Shown here in pieces: positions 45,530 through 54,934 of a DNA stretch of 64,000 bases (the stretch's first letter is position 1; each line of letters begins with the position of its first letter). The DNA is from Asterella californica. Its lineage: Eukaryota; Streptophyta; Marchantiopsida; Marchantiales; Aytoniaceae. Where the stretch lies: contig JAYKYS010000002.1 in NCBI GenBank assembly GCA_036924285.1, forward strand, positions 34,766,501-34,830,500, given 5' to 3'. The translations under genes and the position numbers were made by a program. Under the pieces are notes generated by a model. It had not been told where the DNA came from. It saw only the letters and a program-made list of their open reading frames with translations, and made no database searches.

Positions 45530-46883
45530 GACGCTGCTCAGCCAATCCAAGACTAACAATCCATGTCAAGCAGTTCAAGTCCATTGCTTGACCCAACACT
45601 TGACGACGTGAAGCCTCCGACACTTAAGCTACTGCCGTTGTACCAGTAGGAAAACCCATCGCTCTCTCTCTCTCGTCGGCATTGGGCTCCACCAACTATT
45701 ATAACCGAGCATCCCACACAAGCCCAGGTCCTCCATCTCTGTAAGCATGTGACGCTGGAAAGCTCACCAAAGTGGATAACGCTGCCATAGATCGTCCCAC
45801 TAGGTTCACAACTGCCATGGGTGACCTATCGACGACTCTCACTACTTGAGATCGTCGTCCTGCATCCAAGATGCCATCAACTGTGAGGTGCGCTGGTCGT
45901 CTCACTGCATCGTGTGCGCGCTTGAGCATCTCCCTCGATAACAAGTTCGTCCATCACAACCGTGGACGATGTGCAAGAGATCCCACTCTCGCTGCATCTA
46001 ACAACACTGCCGGTCCGATCCAAGACCGAACTTGGTGCATACTCGTCATCATATGTGCACGAGCATCACCCAACAAAGGAACATTCTCCAAGATGTACGC
46101 TGGAGAATCCATCTGATGCATCTGGAGATGTCGTAAGATCCGTAACATCTCTCCGAACATCCTAGATCGCGGGTCATGTAAACCCTGACCTCTCCCAGCA
46201 CGCGTGTGACCTTGACATGGCCACCCGGCTATCACCAAGTGAATGGTGTCAACAAACGTGAGATCCTGCACCCCCAGCAGCGAAATATCTGACGGTAATG
46301 CTTGTTGGTATCCTCTAACAGCTGATATAGACAACAACTCAGGATATCTTTGCACCAAACGCGCCACGTGACGCAATGAGACACGTCTTGCGACCTCATC
46401 TCTCTCCACATACAAGTATCGCTGTACTTGTATGCCTGCCTGCAATACCGCAGCCAAACCTGTGCTGATCCCTCCAAACAGCTCCAGTGCACACAAACCC
46501 TCCTTTGGATACTGCCATGCAATGGGAGTCGTATCCAACGGTGTTAAGGTCACAGGACCAGTAACATGAACATCTCGATGTTCCTCTACTGGCGATACAA
46601 AGGCTTCACTCCAAGCCTGCTGCACCAACCGATCAGCATACTGCTGCAACTCTCCACTCGAACTCCAGAGTGGAACATCTAAAGCAGATGGTACTAATGT
46701 AGACATGATAGACATGTCCTCCACCTCCTCAAAGACCGGAGTATCCTCCGCATGGGCATTGCCCTCTAACAACTCACCCGGCCAAGTGATGACCGAACTG
46801 AAACCTACAACGGATGCCATCGTCTCTGATGTAAGCTCCGTTGCCCCAATTCTAGCACTGAATCGTACTGGTAAGCGGCTCAC
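45530..46883 (-). pseudogene. C5-cytosine DNA methyltransferase domain of the DNMT/PHD element
   Basis: Read in the same frame as protease and reverse transcriptase. Motif I (S-adenosylmethionine site) is ALELFGGISTGLAAVLQAG, then VQRYLYVE; catalytic motif IV is AGWPCQGHTRAGRGQG with its Cys; motif VI is YILENVP; motif VIII is AHRPRL; motifs IX and X are RAMGFPTGTT and VLGQAMDLN. The motif order is complete and unpermuted, closest to DNMT3-like enzymes by GIxTGL and VxRY. The first 130 residues before motif I are a poorly conserved linker. Stops at 45954, 45699, 45696 and 45624 break it. Such enzymes put methyl groups on cytosine in DNA; in retrotransposons they are known from charophyte algae and dinoflagellates. 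A role in self-methylation of new copies is inference. Confidence 0.9.
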
Positions 46884-46898
46884 TCGTCCCTCACCGGA

Positions 46899-47834
46899 CT
46901 ACCAACCTGGTCTGTAAGATGCTGTCTCCGTCCAATAGTCGATCACGAACCCCATAGGGTATAATACAGCACCTCCAACCAATACATCATAAGACTCCGC
47001 GGCCGTAACGATAGCCTTAGCCCTCACCATGGAACCATCCGTGGGATGATCTGGTCTAACTCTCACCGTCAGCAACTCGCGTGTCATGTGTAGAGTTGTA
47101 CCTCCTGATCCCCCTAGAGATGTTTGTAGCTGGAATGGACATCTCTCTACTTCGGACTTCCTTAGACCCACACCGATACACGTCGCCTTCCCCAACATCA
47201 ACGGTTGAGCTCCAGAGTCTAACAACACTTTCTGTGGTCGATATACCTTCCCTGAAGGTGCCACCAAACAGAAGATACCACTTCTGTTGTCCAACAACAC
47301 CACACCTGGTGCCAATCCAGCACGGTCAATTGTCGGTCTAGCTGGTAACTCATCTAGCCTAGCAGTCGCCGCTTGCCAAGTACCACTAGTAGCTGTCCTG
47401 ATCTTCGATTCCATGGACACATCTATCGCCTCTTGCTGAACCACCTCAGCACTAGAGGTAACCACATCCTCGCTCTCACTGAGCATGGCTGCCAACTGGA
47501 ACACTAGAGCCAAGCTGACTCCCAATGCCCTCATATCCGTGGCTGAAAATAGTGGGGCTCGCAAGACTACGGTAGCCGCCCCCAACATCGGGTTCGACGT
47601 CACATCCACAGATGTCGAGGGTTGACTCACATTATCCCCACTCTTGGATGTCGATGTCTCCAACTCCACTGCACCATCGGTAGGCCGTTTAGGAACCATA
47701 GAAGTGGTCCTCAATGCCTCTGATAGCGTGAATGATTGAGGAAGTCTGACCTGTCTACCAGCCTCCCCGCGTTGTGGATCCAACTCCACTGACGCACCTC
47801 GTGGCTCAGAGATACGTACTGCACTTCGAGTCAC
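46899..47834 (-). pseudogene. Aspartic protease region of the DNMT/PHD element
   Basis: The frame continues from gag across a TAG at 47853 and into the methyltransferase across a TAG at 46899. After a long low-complexity stretch comes KVLLDSGAQPLMLGKATC, the active site (Asp-Ser-Gly), and about 75 residues later ESYDVLVGGAVLYPMGFVID, the flap/second block that usually reads ILG. It would cut the polyprotein. The long N-terminal extension, rich in Ser, Thr and Val, has no recognised domain. Confidence 0.75.
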
Positions 47835-47852
47835 TGCCGCAGATGCCTCAAT

Positions 47853-49401
47853 CTACGCCACACCAGCCATGAAGTCGAAGTCACCTCCTTCTCCTCCATA
47901 AGACGTGGAAGCTTCTGTTCCACCAGATCTCCGTTGAGCCATAGCCATACTAGCTATCCTCTGCTCCAACTGCTCAATCCGAGCAGCCATACTTGCTTCT
48001 GACGTCGTAGCAAGCGGTGGACCAACTGGTCCTCTCCCAGGTGCTGGACCTCTACCTCCAGCTCGACCACCACGGCCTCCCTGAGCTCCTCCGCCTCGTC
48101 CACGATCAACCTTCCCTTGCCGTAGCTCAGGATGAAGATCAAAACAACGGTCACTACTGTGACCTGGTCGTCCGCAATGCTCACACTGCCTAGGCACCGC
48201 TTGAGACGTCCCAGATGTCTCATAACTATCTCTCCTTTGTGGACAATCCTTCTGCTGATGAGGACCATCACAAGTCCAGTAAGGACATGTTTGCTGTTGA
48301 CTAGAGAAGGACGGCATGGGTTTCTGCCCACTAGATCCTCCAGCACCTCCATGGGATCGTGAGTGCTCAGCACGATCCTTACCACCACCACCACCACCTC
48401 GCTGTTGCGTAGCATGTGATCCTCGAGAAAAGGAGGTCGCCCCATGTGATGCGTCCCTGCTGAACCCAGCAGTCACCACCCTCTCCTCTACCATGTTGAG
48501 CTCTATCCGCTCAGCCAAACTAAAGACAACCGCTAATGTCGGAGCGGTGTATCTAAGGAGAGTGGCATCCCTGACTCTCCTACGCAGCTCCCGATCTAGT
48601 ATCCCATACCAGAACTGGACTGCCTGTGCTTCTATCACCCCTTGGGTAACGCTGATCAACCGCCTCATGCGAGTAAACGCCTCGCGTAGGCTCTCTCCAG
48701 TCTTCCGCTGGAACTCCTGCAGACTCTTCAACTTGTCGGTCCGTACACCCTGATAATTCTTCCTCAAACAGTGGAAGAACTGAACCACAGGGTTAAACAC
48801 TGGTGGTATCCCGCTCGCACTACCACCTACTCCACTACTAGTGGACACACCGCTGGTAGTAGAGACTCCGCCACCCGTGGATGTACCACTACTACTGGCA
48901 CCTAACCTCGTAGGTGCTACGCCTCCCGAAACTGCACCAGTAGTGATAAAAACGTAGTTGGGAGACCAATGTTGTCTCCACAACTCAATCTCAACACCGT
49001 AGTCTCGTCTGAACTCGTGGTAATCGTCCATCGGCGGTCCCTCTAAGTGCTGAAACAAACCTTTTCACGCCATGAAAGGTGTGAACAACTGTGGGTTCCG
49101 CATCTGCTGCAGATCGCTCCTGGATGAAGTCATCTAGCTCAATGGTATCCATTGTACCCGAGTAACGTCGAGGCCCCTTCGTGGTCCCATAGATCTCGTC
49201 CATGTCCCACAACAACGATGTGGTGACACTAGACTCACCACCAGAAAACGCACTGTCTGCGTCTGACTCGTCCTCTGGAACGACCAACGGCAATGGTGTT
49301 GGTAGTCGGTACCTCACCCCACTCCGTGTATACCCACTATCCGAGAAGTCCCCACCAGAACCTCCCGAGAACTCCGTGGTGATAGAATCTCGCGAACACA
49401 C
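47853..49401 (-). pseudogene. Gag of the DNMT/PHD element
   Basis: Two overlapping frames: 48991-49401 gives the N terminus (acidic, from ATG 49401) and 47853-49058 the rest, joined by one frameshift near 49060. The capsid-like part has FHCLRKNYQGVRTDKLKSL, FQRKTGESLREAFTRMRRL and AVQFWYGILDRELRRRVRDA, typical of plant Ty3 gag. Two Cys/His clusters follow: a non-canonical one (CPYWTCDGPHQQKDC) and a canonical knuckle CEHCGRPGHSSDRC, then a Gly/Arg-rich nucleic-acid-binding tail and a short coiled coil. The frame ends at TAG 47853, in frame with the protease, so either gag ends there with readthrough or the stop is a mutation. Confidence 0.8.
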
Positions 49402-51094
49402 TCTCTAACCAGAATGTCAAAATCCCCGTCACCACCGTAACTACAACTTGCCTATCCCCCCTCCTACTGAGCTCACCTATCCCCTACTAGGACAGTCAAG
49501 GTAAGGGTAACTTGTACCTGCCATCACCACAAGCAGCCTCTCACGGTTTGTTGGTCGTCACTCCAACTGCACCGTGAGAGAAACAAAAGTAGTCTGACTG
49601 GTCATCACTCCAGCCTCACTACCGACAGCACACTAGAGTGAACTCACTCTGGAAATCAAGCGCCAAGACAAGCAAACGCGACGCACAAACAGGAAGCAGA
49701 ATATGGAGGGGTTCCAACCACAAGAAGTCCAAACGATAACCCTCCACACTCAAACATTCACATAAAGAGAAACCCAGCCCCACCCGGACTAACACGTCTT
49801 CTTCGGTGATCACATGCACAATATATGATCACCGACTGTCATAACCTGCACCTAAGGTCACTAACTAGCCGTCCACACCTCTAGTAGCTCCAAAATATCA
49901 ACGTGATAGCTCTACTAGCTCATCCAAGATAACTGCCACCAACTGCCTCCATATGCTTCTTTACGGTATAGGCAAACACTACCACAACAACAGCTTCCCC
50001 CTAGTACTCTGGGGTCGCCTTACCACTCCTCTAGGAATGTGCGAGCAGGTCTCCTACTACCTTAAACCAGCCCCTAAGTACTTGCACGCATCCCTGTAGG
50101 ACACCAAGAGCTATTGGTCTAGTGGTAAAGCCAAAGTTAAGACTACAGAGTTAGGAGTCCAGGTCCAGAAATAATGTTGGGATGGGTGACCAGTTGGTTT
50201 TACCCTTCCCACACAGCTAGAACTTGAATACCTCTCTCACGCACGTCAGCAAGCTGGCTTACGGCGAGCGCAGGCTCAGGCTCAGGCTCTGCTCCGCCTC
50301 CGCACTCTCGCACTCTGCTCCTCGAAGCCTCTAAACGCCTCCTAACACGCAGCTCCACACCTCGACTCTCCGCTCCGCTCCGCTTGGAGAAGAGTACCCG
50401 GGCCAAACACCATAAAGAAGGACGAGTACGACGAGAAAACACCCGAAATAGCAACTCGAAATCAGCCAATTTGGAACTCGCAGACGGGATTTACGTCAGA
50501 TTTTGACCAACCTGCGACCTTCTTCGGCTTGTAACTTCGTCGATCCTTCACCAAATCGAATGATTTTGGTTGCGTTGGAATCGTCTTCCCGGTGCGCATC
50601 TACTGCACTCCTCAGATCCAAAAATTATCGACCCAATACAATCTGACACTCCCCGACGCACTTCTGCTGACCTAAAACCCGTCACAAAACTCGTCACCAG
50701 AAATTTCGACTTCTCATAACTCAAAAACGGCTCGACCAAACTTCGTGAATCTTCTTGCACTAGGACCGTCTTCCCAGCGCGCTTCCAACGAGCCCACATT
50801 GGCCTGACATTGTCGACTATTTCTCTACCACGTCCAAATGCGCACTTCAGTCTGAAACAGGTCACTTCAAACCATTTCGCGAAATTTCAGCAGCGCTTCC
50901 GCACTACCTCACCACCAAATCGACCTCGAACAGGTTCAGACGACACCCATACACACAGCGATTGATCACAACACCAAAACAAGCCACTCCACGACGCGCG
51001 CACCCGCAAATCGAAGATATCAACGATCTGCCAAATCCGGAGATACCACCGGCAGCAATCCGCGACCTGAAATCTCTCAACCAGGCCTCGCAAT
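49402..51094 (-). other. Leader of the DNMT/PHD element
   Basis: 1.7 kb between the primer site and gag without a convincing ORF. It contains a short segment at 50105-50210 (plus strand) with a tRNA-like A-box (GGTCTAGTGGTAAAGCC) and 5S-rRNA-like boxes (AAAGTTAAG and GGATGGGTGACC). Confidence 0.5.
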
Positions 51095-51108
51095 CTCAGT
51101 TCTTCAAG
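51095..51108 (-). promoter_or_regulatory. Putative self-priming primer-binding site
   Basis: Directly next to repeat B the minus strand reads CTTGAAGAACTGAG, the exact reverse complement of CTCAGTTCTTCAAG inside B (51250-51263). No tRNA complement (TGG...) is present. This is the arrangement of Tf1-type self-primed elements. Confidence 0.7.
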
Positions 51109-51390
51109 TGATAACAAGGTATGTACTCACTCCACCTGCCAACAGGCACTAGACAATCACTACAGTCGAGCCAAATCCACTCTGTGCTCGCAGGAATCCA
51201 GATCTCACTCTCAAGACTACCCACCATAGCCAGGAGCTTGAAGGCTCAACTTGAAGAACTGAGGTCTCCAAGCCCCTACCTGCGAAGTATACCCCTTGTG
51301 AACACTCTCACCAACTTGCCCTAACGGCCTTACCGGGGTCCGCCACTTTGCACTCGGTCAACCTAGCCGAGTTACCAAACTGACGTGACA
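51109..51390 (-). repeat. Repeat B, 5' copy (DNMT/PHD copy 2)
   Basis: 282 bp from TGTCACGTCAG to CTTGTTATCA. Unlike the 3' copy it is followed by leader sequence, not by A. Complementarity to the primer site suggests that the transcript starts at about 51263, making the first 127 bp U3-like. Confidence 0.9.
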
Positions 51391-52800
51391 TAGTAGATAT
51401 CGTTGTAAAAACAAATGATCTTGACACCATTGCTGAAGTAGAAGCTAACGTTGAAGCGATCATCATTTGTGATGGTACAGATGCTACCATTATGACTACA
51501 TCATGAGTCCAAGTTGACACTAGAGCGGCATGATGAGATTGGATGAGATTCCTTTCATCTAAACTCTTCTTCCTATTTCTCGTAATCCTGATGACCTCCG
51601 CTTTGGTTGCTAGCTTCTCGTACCTCACTTGGGTTTGAATTGAAGGCTCTAACCCTCCCATCAAGTTCTTTCTCAGCATTGTTCCAGTCTCTTCCATGGT
51701 TAGCTCTATGTTCTCTCCACTCTTTCGTAAGACGATCCAAAACCGTTACTCCAACTTATCCACCATTTCAGCATAGTATCAAACTTTCTCATTGTCTCTT
51801 TGCTTCAAATGAGTGAGCTCCATCATGAACTTCTCATAACTCTCTTTTGGAAGAAAGTTATGAGAAGTTATGAGAAGAGACGGAGAAGCGAAAGTTAAGT
51901 GTAAATGAGTTACAAATACACATATATAGCACTTGGAGTGATATCTTAATTCTATATCGAGAAACTTTTGGGACTATTGGAGCATATGTGAAGGAGGTGG
52001 AGTTTCAAGCATCATTCATTATAGAAGACACAAATGCTCCTAATGAAGTAGAGTTGGTTTTTACAAGAGTAACTTTAAGTTGTCTGATGTGATTAGTAAT
52101 GACGATGGTCATGAGATGATTATCTTATACAACTGATTTTAGATTAGATTTTGTTTGATGTATAACATATATGATACCTGATTTTCCAATATAAAACTCA
52201 AAAAAGTTAAGTAAATGATGTAGATTTGTTTCCTTCAAAGATATATTGTCACTCAATGATTGAGAAGGAGCAACAACATGAGTGAAAGTTCAAAGATAAT
52301 ATCTTCGTCATTCCAACGATGGAGAATGTGATAATGTGACTCATGTTCATGATTACCTTGGGAGAAGAAATGACACAAGAAGTGTTGTCACAACCATTTC
52401 CTTTCATTCTATCTATGGTAGATTATTTTTTGATAGAATTGGTGATGTTTTTACTCTTTTAGCGAGTCGTTATTGCGTGAAGATTAGAAGAGTATAAAGA
52501 ATAGTAACAAGACTGGGAAGCTACCCGTTTTTCATGAGAAGGATAATGAAGATGTAGAGTCATATGTTCAAGATTTCAAAAGAGGTTTCATAAAAAAACA
52601 ACATGAGGACCAAAAAAGACTGAGTGTTGTTATTGCTAGAGTTTTTAGAAGATTTTACTCTTACATGGAATGAAGATCGAGTGAAGCGCAAAACATATGA
52701 TCCGGTTGAAGACAATGAGAAACATTGAGTAACGCACTCATCAAAGAGTTTCTTCCAAAAGAGAGTTATGAGAAATTCATGGCGGAGAAACTCTTTATTC
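51391..52800 (-). pseudogene. E1-B gag and small-ORF remnants
   Basis: Minus-strand reading 51308-51697 gives a continuous gag join (GLEPSIQTQVRYEKLATKAE, then VIRITRNRKKSLDERN), the empty-site reference for E2 in E1-A. Between 51.9 and 52.8 kb parts of the gag N terminus and first small ORF appear on both strands in scrambled order, so this copy is rearranged as well as decayed. Confidence 0.6.
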
Positions 52801-53029
52801 AATATCTAAATGTCTCTTCTTCTCCCTCTGCATCTGAACTGGATTCCTCATGAAATATCTTCAAGATCTCTTTGTATACCGAAACGTATATCTCTTAGTC
52901 GGTATGAGATCTCTCTAAGCTTTTTGTGACTTCCAATAACCCAACCTCCAAGCTACTAATTCATGAAGCTTGGACAAAAAAATCTCTAATAATAAAAAAA
53001 TGGTGATGATTGTATAAATTTCAGAAGAA

Positions 53030-53460
53030 TTAAAATTTGTATGTTTTGACTTCATCTATGAATGTTAATCCTCTAAACTTTTAAAAATTATATATCTCTC
53101 TCTAGACCTCTTATTCTCATGATTTTTGTTGTCAGTAATAGTGTATCAGCCACGCTACAATCATAGTTTTTCACAAAAAAATATACAAAAATAGAAAAAC
53201 TGCCAATGACTTTACAAAATTTCCAAAGAGTATAGTTTCTAAACTCTCACAAATAAACCTTCTCAATTTTGAAATATCATATCTCTTTTTCTAGATCACC
53301 TCTTATCATGATTTCTGTTGTCTTTGATAGCTTATCAATCAAGCAACAATCTTGGAAATTTTCACAGAGAAAAGAAACCACATAAAATTTGACAGTGGAT
53401 GTATAAATTTTCTAGAGTGTAGAATTCATAAACTCTCGAATTTTCTTCTTCTAATAACTT
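53030..53460 (-). repeat. E1-B leader tandem repeats
   Basis: Imperfect units sharing ATGATTTYTGTTGTC and TATCARCC-type blocks, matching 6790-7260 of E1-A. Confidence 0.6.
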
Positions 53461-53499
53461 CTTTCTTCTCTTTTCTCTAAAACTCTTGTTGCATCCATT

Positions 53500-54002
53500 C
53501 TTACTTTGGTGTCTTTGGTAACTCAATCATAACTATTTTTACCAAGTTTTACTGAGATATTATCTAAAGTAAAAGCATTAATCACATGAGCTTCTTACAC
53601 ATGGTCTTATTCTTTCAAAGTCAACAACTTTTAGAATGATTTTAGAATATTCATAAAGAATCTTGAATTTCCATCCCTTCTACAGTAAGACTCACTAAAA
53701 AGATGATATGTGGAATCTTTTCTTGTTTTTAGTGCTCACAAAATCAGTAACTTAAGTCTCACAATTAATATCAAGTCAAAAAAGAAATAAGAGATATTTT
53801 CCACCTCATTTTTACCTTTTAAGCAAGATGACAAGATTATTATTTATGAAATATCTGAATTCTGCCCAAAAGCACAACTAGTCATTACTAACTTGATACC
53901 TTCTTAAAGTACTTGGGCAACAAATAAACATTCTCCACAGATAGTTATAACTAAACATCTTACTAATAAACAAATTTCTTATGTGTAACATATGTCGTTA
54001 CA
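53500..54002 (-). repeat. E1-B 5' LTR, partial
   Basis: Corresponds to about 7915-8468 of E1-A and ends with the same ...GTCGTTACA edge. The part next to the primer site is deleted. Confidence 0.75.
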
Positions 54003-54049
54003 AGTCACACTTGGAACTAGTGACAAGGGACATACGTCTTACAAAGATC

Positions 54050-54934
54050 TGTAACGATCTATGTTACACATATGAAGTTTGTTTATTAGTACGATGTTTA
54101 GTTATAACTAAGTGTGGAGAATGTTTATTTGCTACCAAAGTACTTTAAGGAGGTATCAAATTAGTCATGACTAGCTAAAGTTAATAATGGTTAAACTTAG
54201 TTATACTTTTGGACAGAATTCAAACATTTCCTAAAGGGTGAACACTACTATCTTATCATCTTGTCTAAAAGATAAAAAGGAGGTGGAAAAGATCAATTAT
54301 CTTCTTTTTGACTTGATATTAGTGATGGGACTTAAGTTATTGACTTTGTGGGCATTAAAAACAAGAAGAGATTTCACATGTCATCTTTTTAGTAGGACCT
54401 ACTGTAGAAGAGGGTGGAAATTTGAGATTTCTTGAAAATATTTCAGAATCTTTCTAGAAGTTGTTGACTTTTAAAGAATAAGCCCATGTGAAAAGATTGG
54501 AAGCTTATGTGATTAATGCTTTTATCTTATGTAATATTTTAGTAAAACTCGATAAAAATAGTTACTGCTGAGTTACCAACGGGTATCAAAGTAGAAACCT
54601 ACAATGTATAAATAGAGGAGTAGAGACGAGCTCTTCATCCTTTATTTCACATCGTAGTAATGACATTTTGACAAATATAGAAAGAGTGTAAGATTTAGAA
54701 GGTGAGAACTTGAGAGATGTCGTTAGAATGAACAATTTTAGTTTATGAGTTTATGAGTGTGTGAAAGATTAATCTTAGCATTCTCTCTTAAAGTTAACTG
54801 TGTGCTTCCATTAAAGCCATCAGAGGTGACCCTTGAGTGAGAGATAGACCCGACATGTTGCAGATTGATCGATGACTATCGTGGAGGTTGAGAGATTGAG
54901 GGATGTTGATCGATAAGACCGTTGAGGGTGTACA
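54050..54934 (+). repeat. E1-C LTR, 885 bp, opposite orientation
   Basis: Begins TGTAACGATCTATGTTAC and ends GAGGGTGTACA, the complete E1 LTR on the plus strand, head to head with the E1-B LTR and 47 bp from it. No primer site or gag is evident to its right, so it may be a solo LTR or the start of a very decayed element. Confidence 0.8.

Larger units (their letters stand above)
43493..51390 (-). mobile_element. DNMT/PHD retrotransposon copy 2, 7.9 kb, internally deleted
   Basis: Its ends are fixed by the TAGT duplication and the empty site. Minus-strand order: repeat B (51109-51390), a 14-nt self-complementary primer site, a 1.7-kb leader, gag, protease, DNA methyltransferase, reverse transcriptase, a deletion joining the start of RNase H to the 3' untranslated region (about 44155), then A (43885-43991), GC, B (43600-43882), A (43493-43599). 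The two B repeats differ by about six substitutions and one indel, so the insertion is fairly young. Element termini are TGTCACG...GCACGACA. Confidence 0.9.
41750..54002 (-). mobile_element. Ty3-type element E1-B, decayed, split by DNMT/PHD copy 2
   Basis: Same family and orientation as E1-A. Minus-strand order: partial 5' LTR (about 53500-54002), leader repeats, remnants of the small ORFs and gag (51391-52800), then after the nested insertion gag C-terminus/protease (about 42750-43488), acidic linker, and reverse transcriptase remnants to about 41760. The inner part of the LTR and the primer site are deleted. Many stops and indels show that it is older than E1-A. Confidence 0.8.

Noticed and set aside
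45954..45956. Calling the C-to-T origin of each stop proven
   Set aside because: Every stop codon can arise from CAA, CAG or CGA by one C-to-T change, so a stop alone shows nothing without sister copies.
50133..50191. A functional 5S rRNA gene
   Set aside because: Only two short boxes match and their spacing is wrong.
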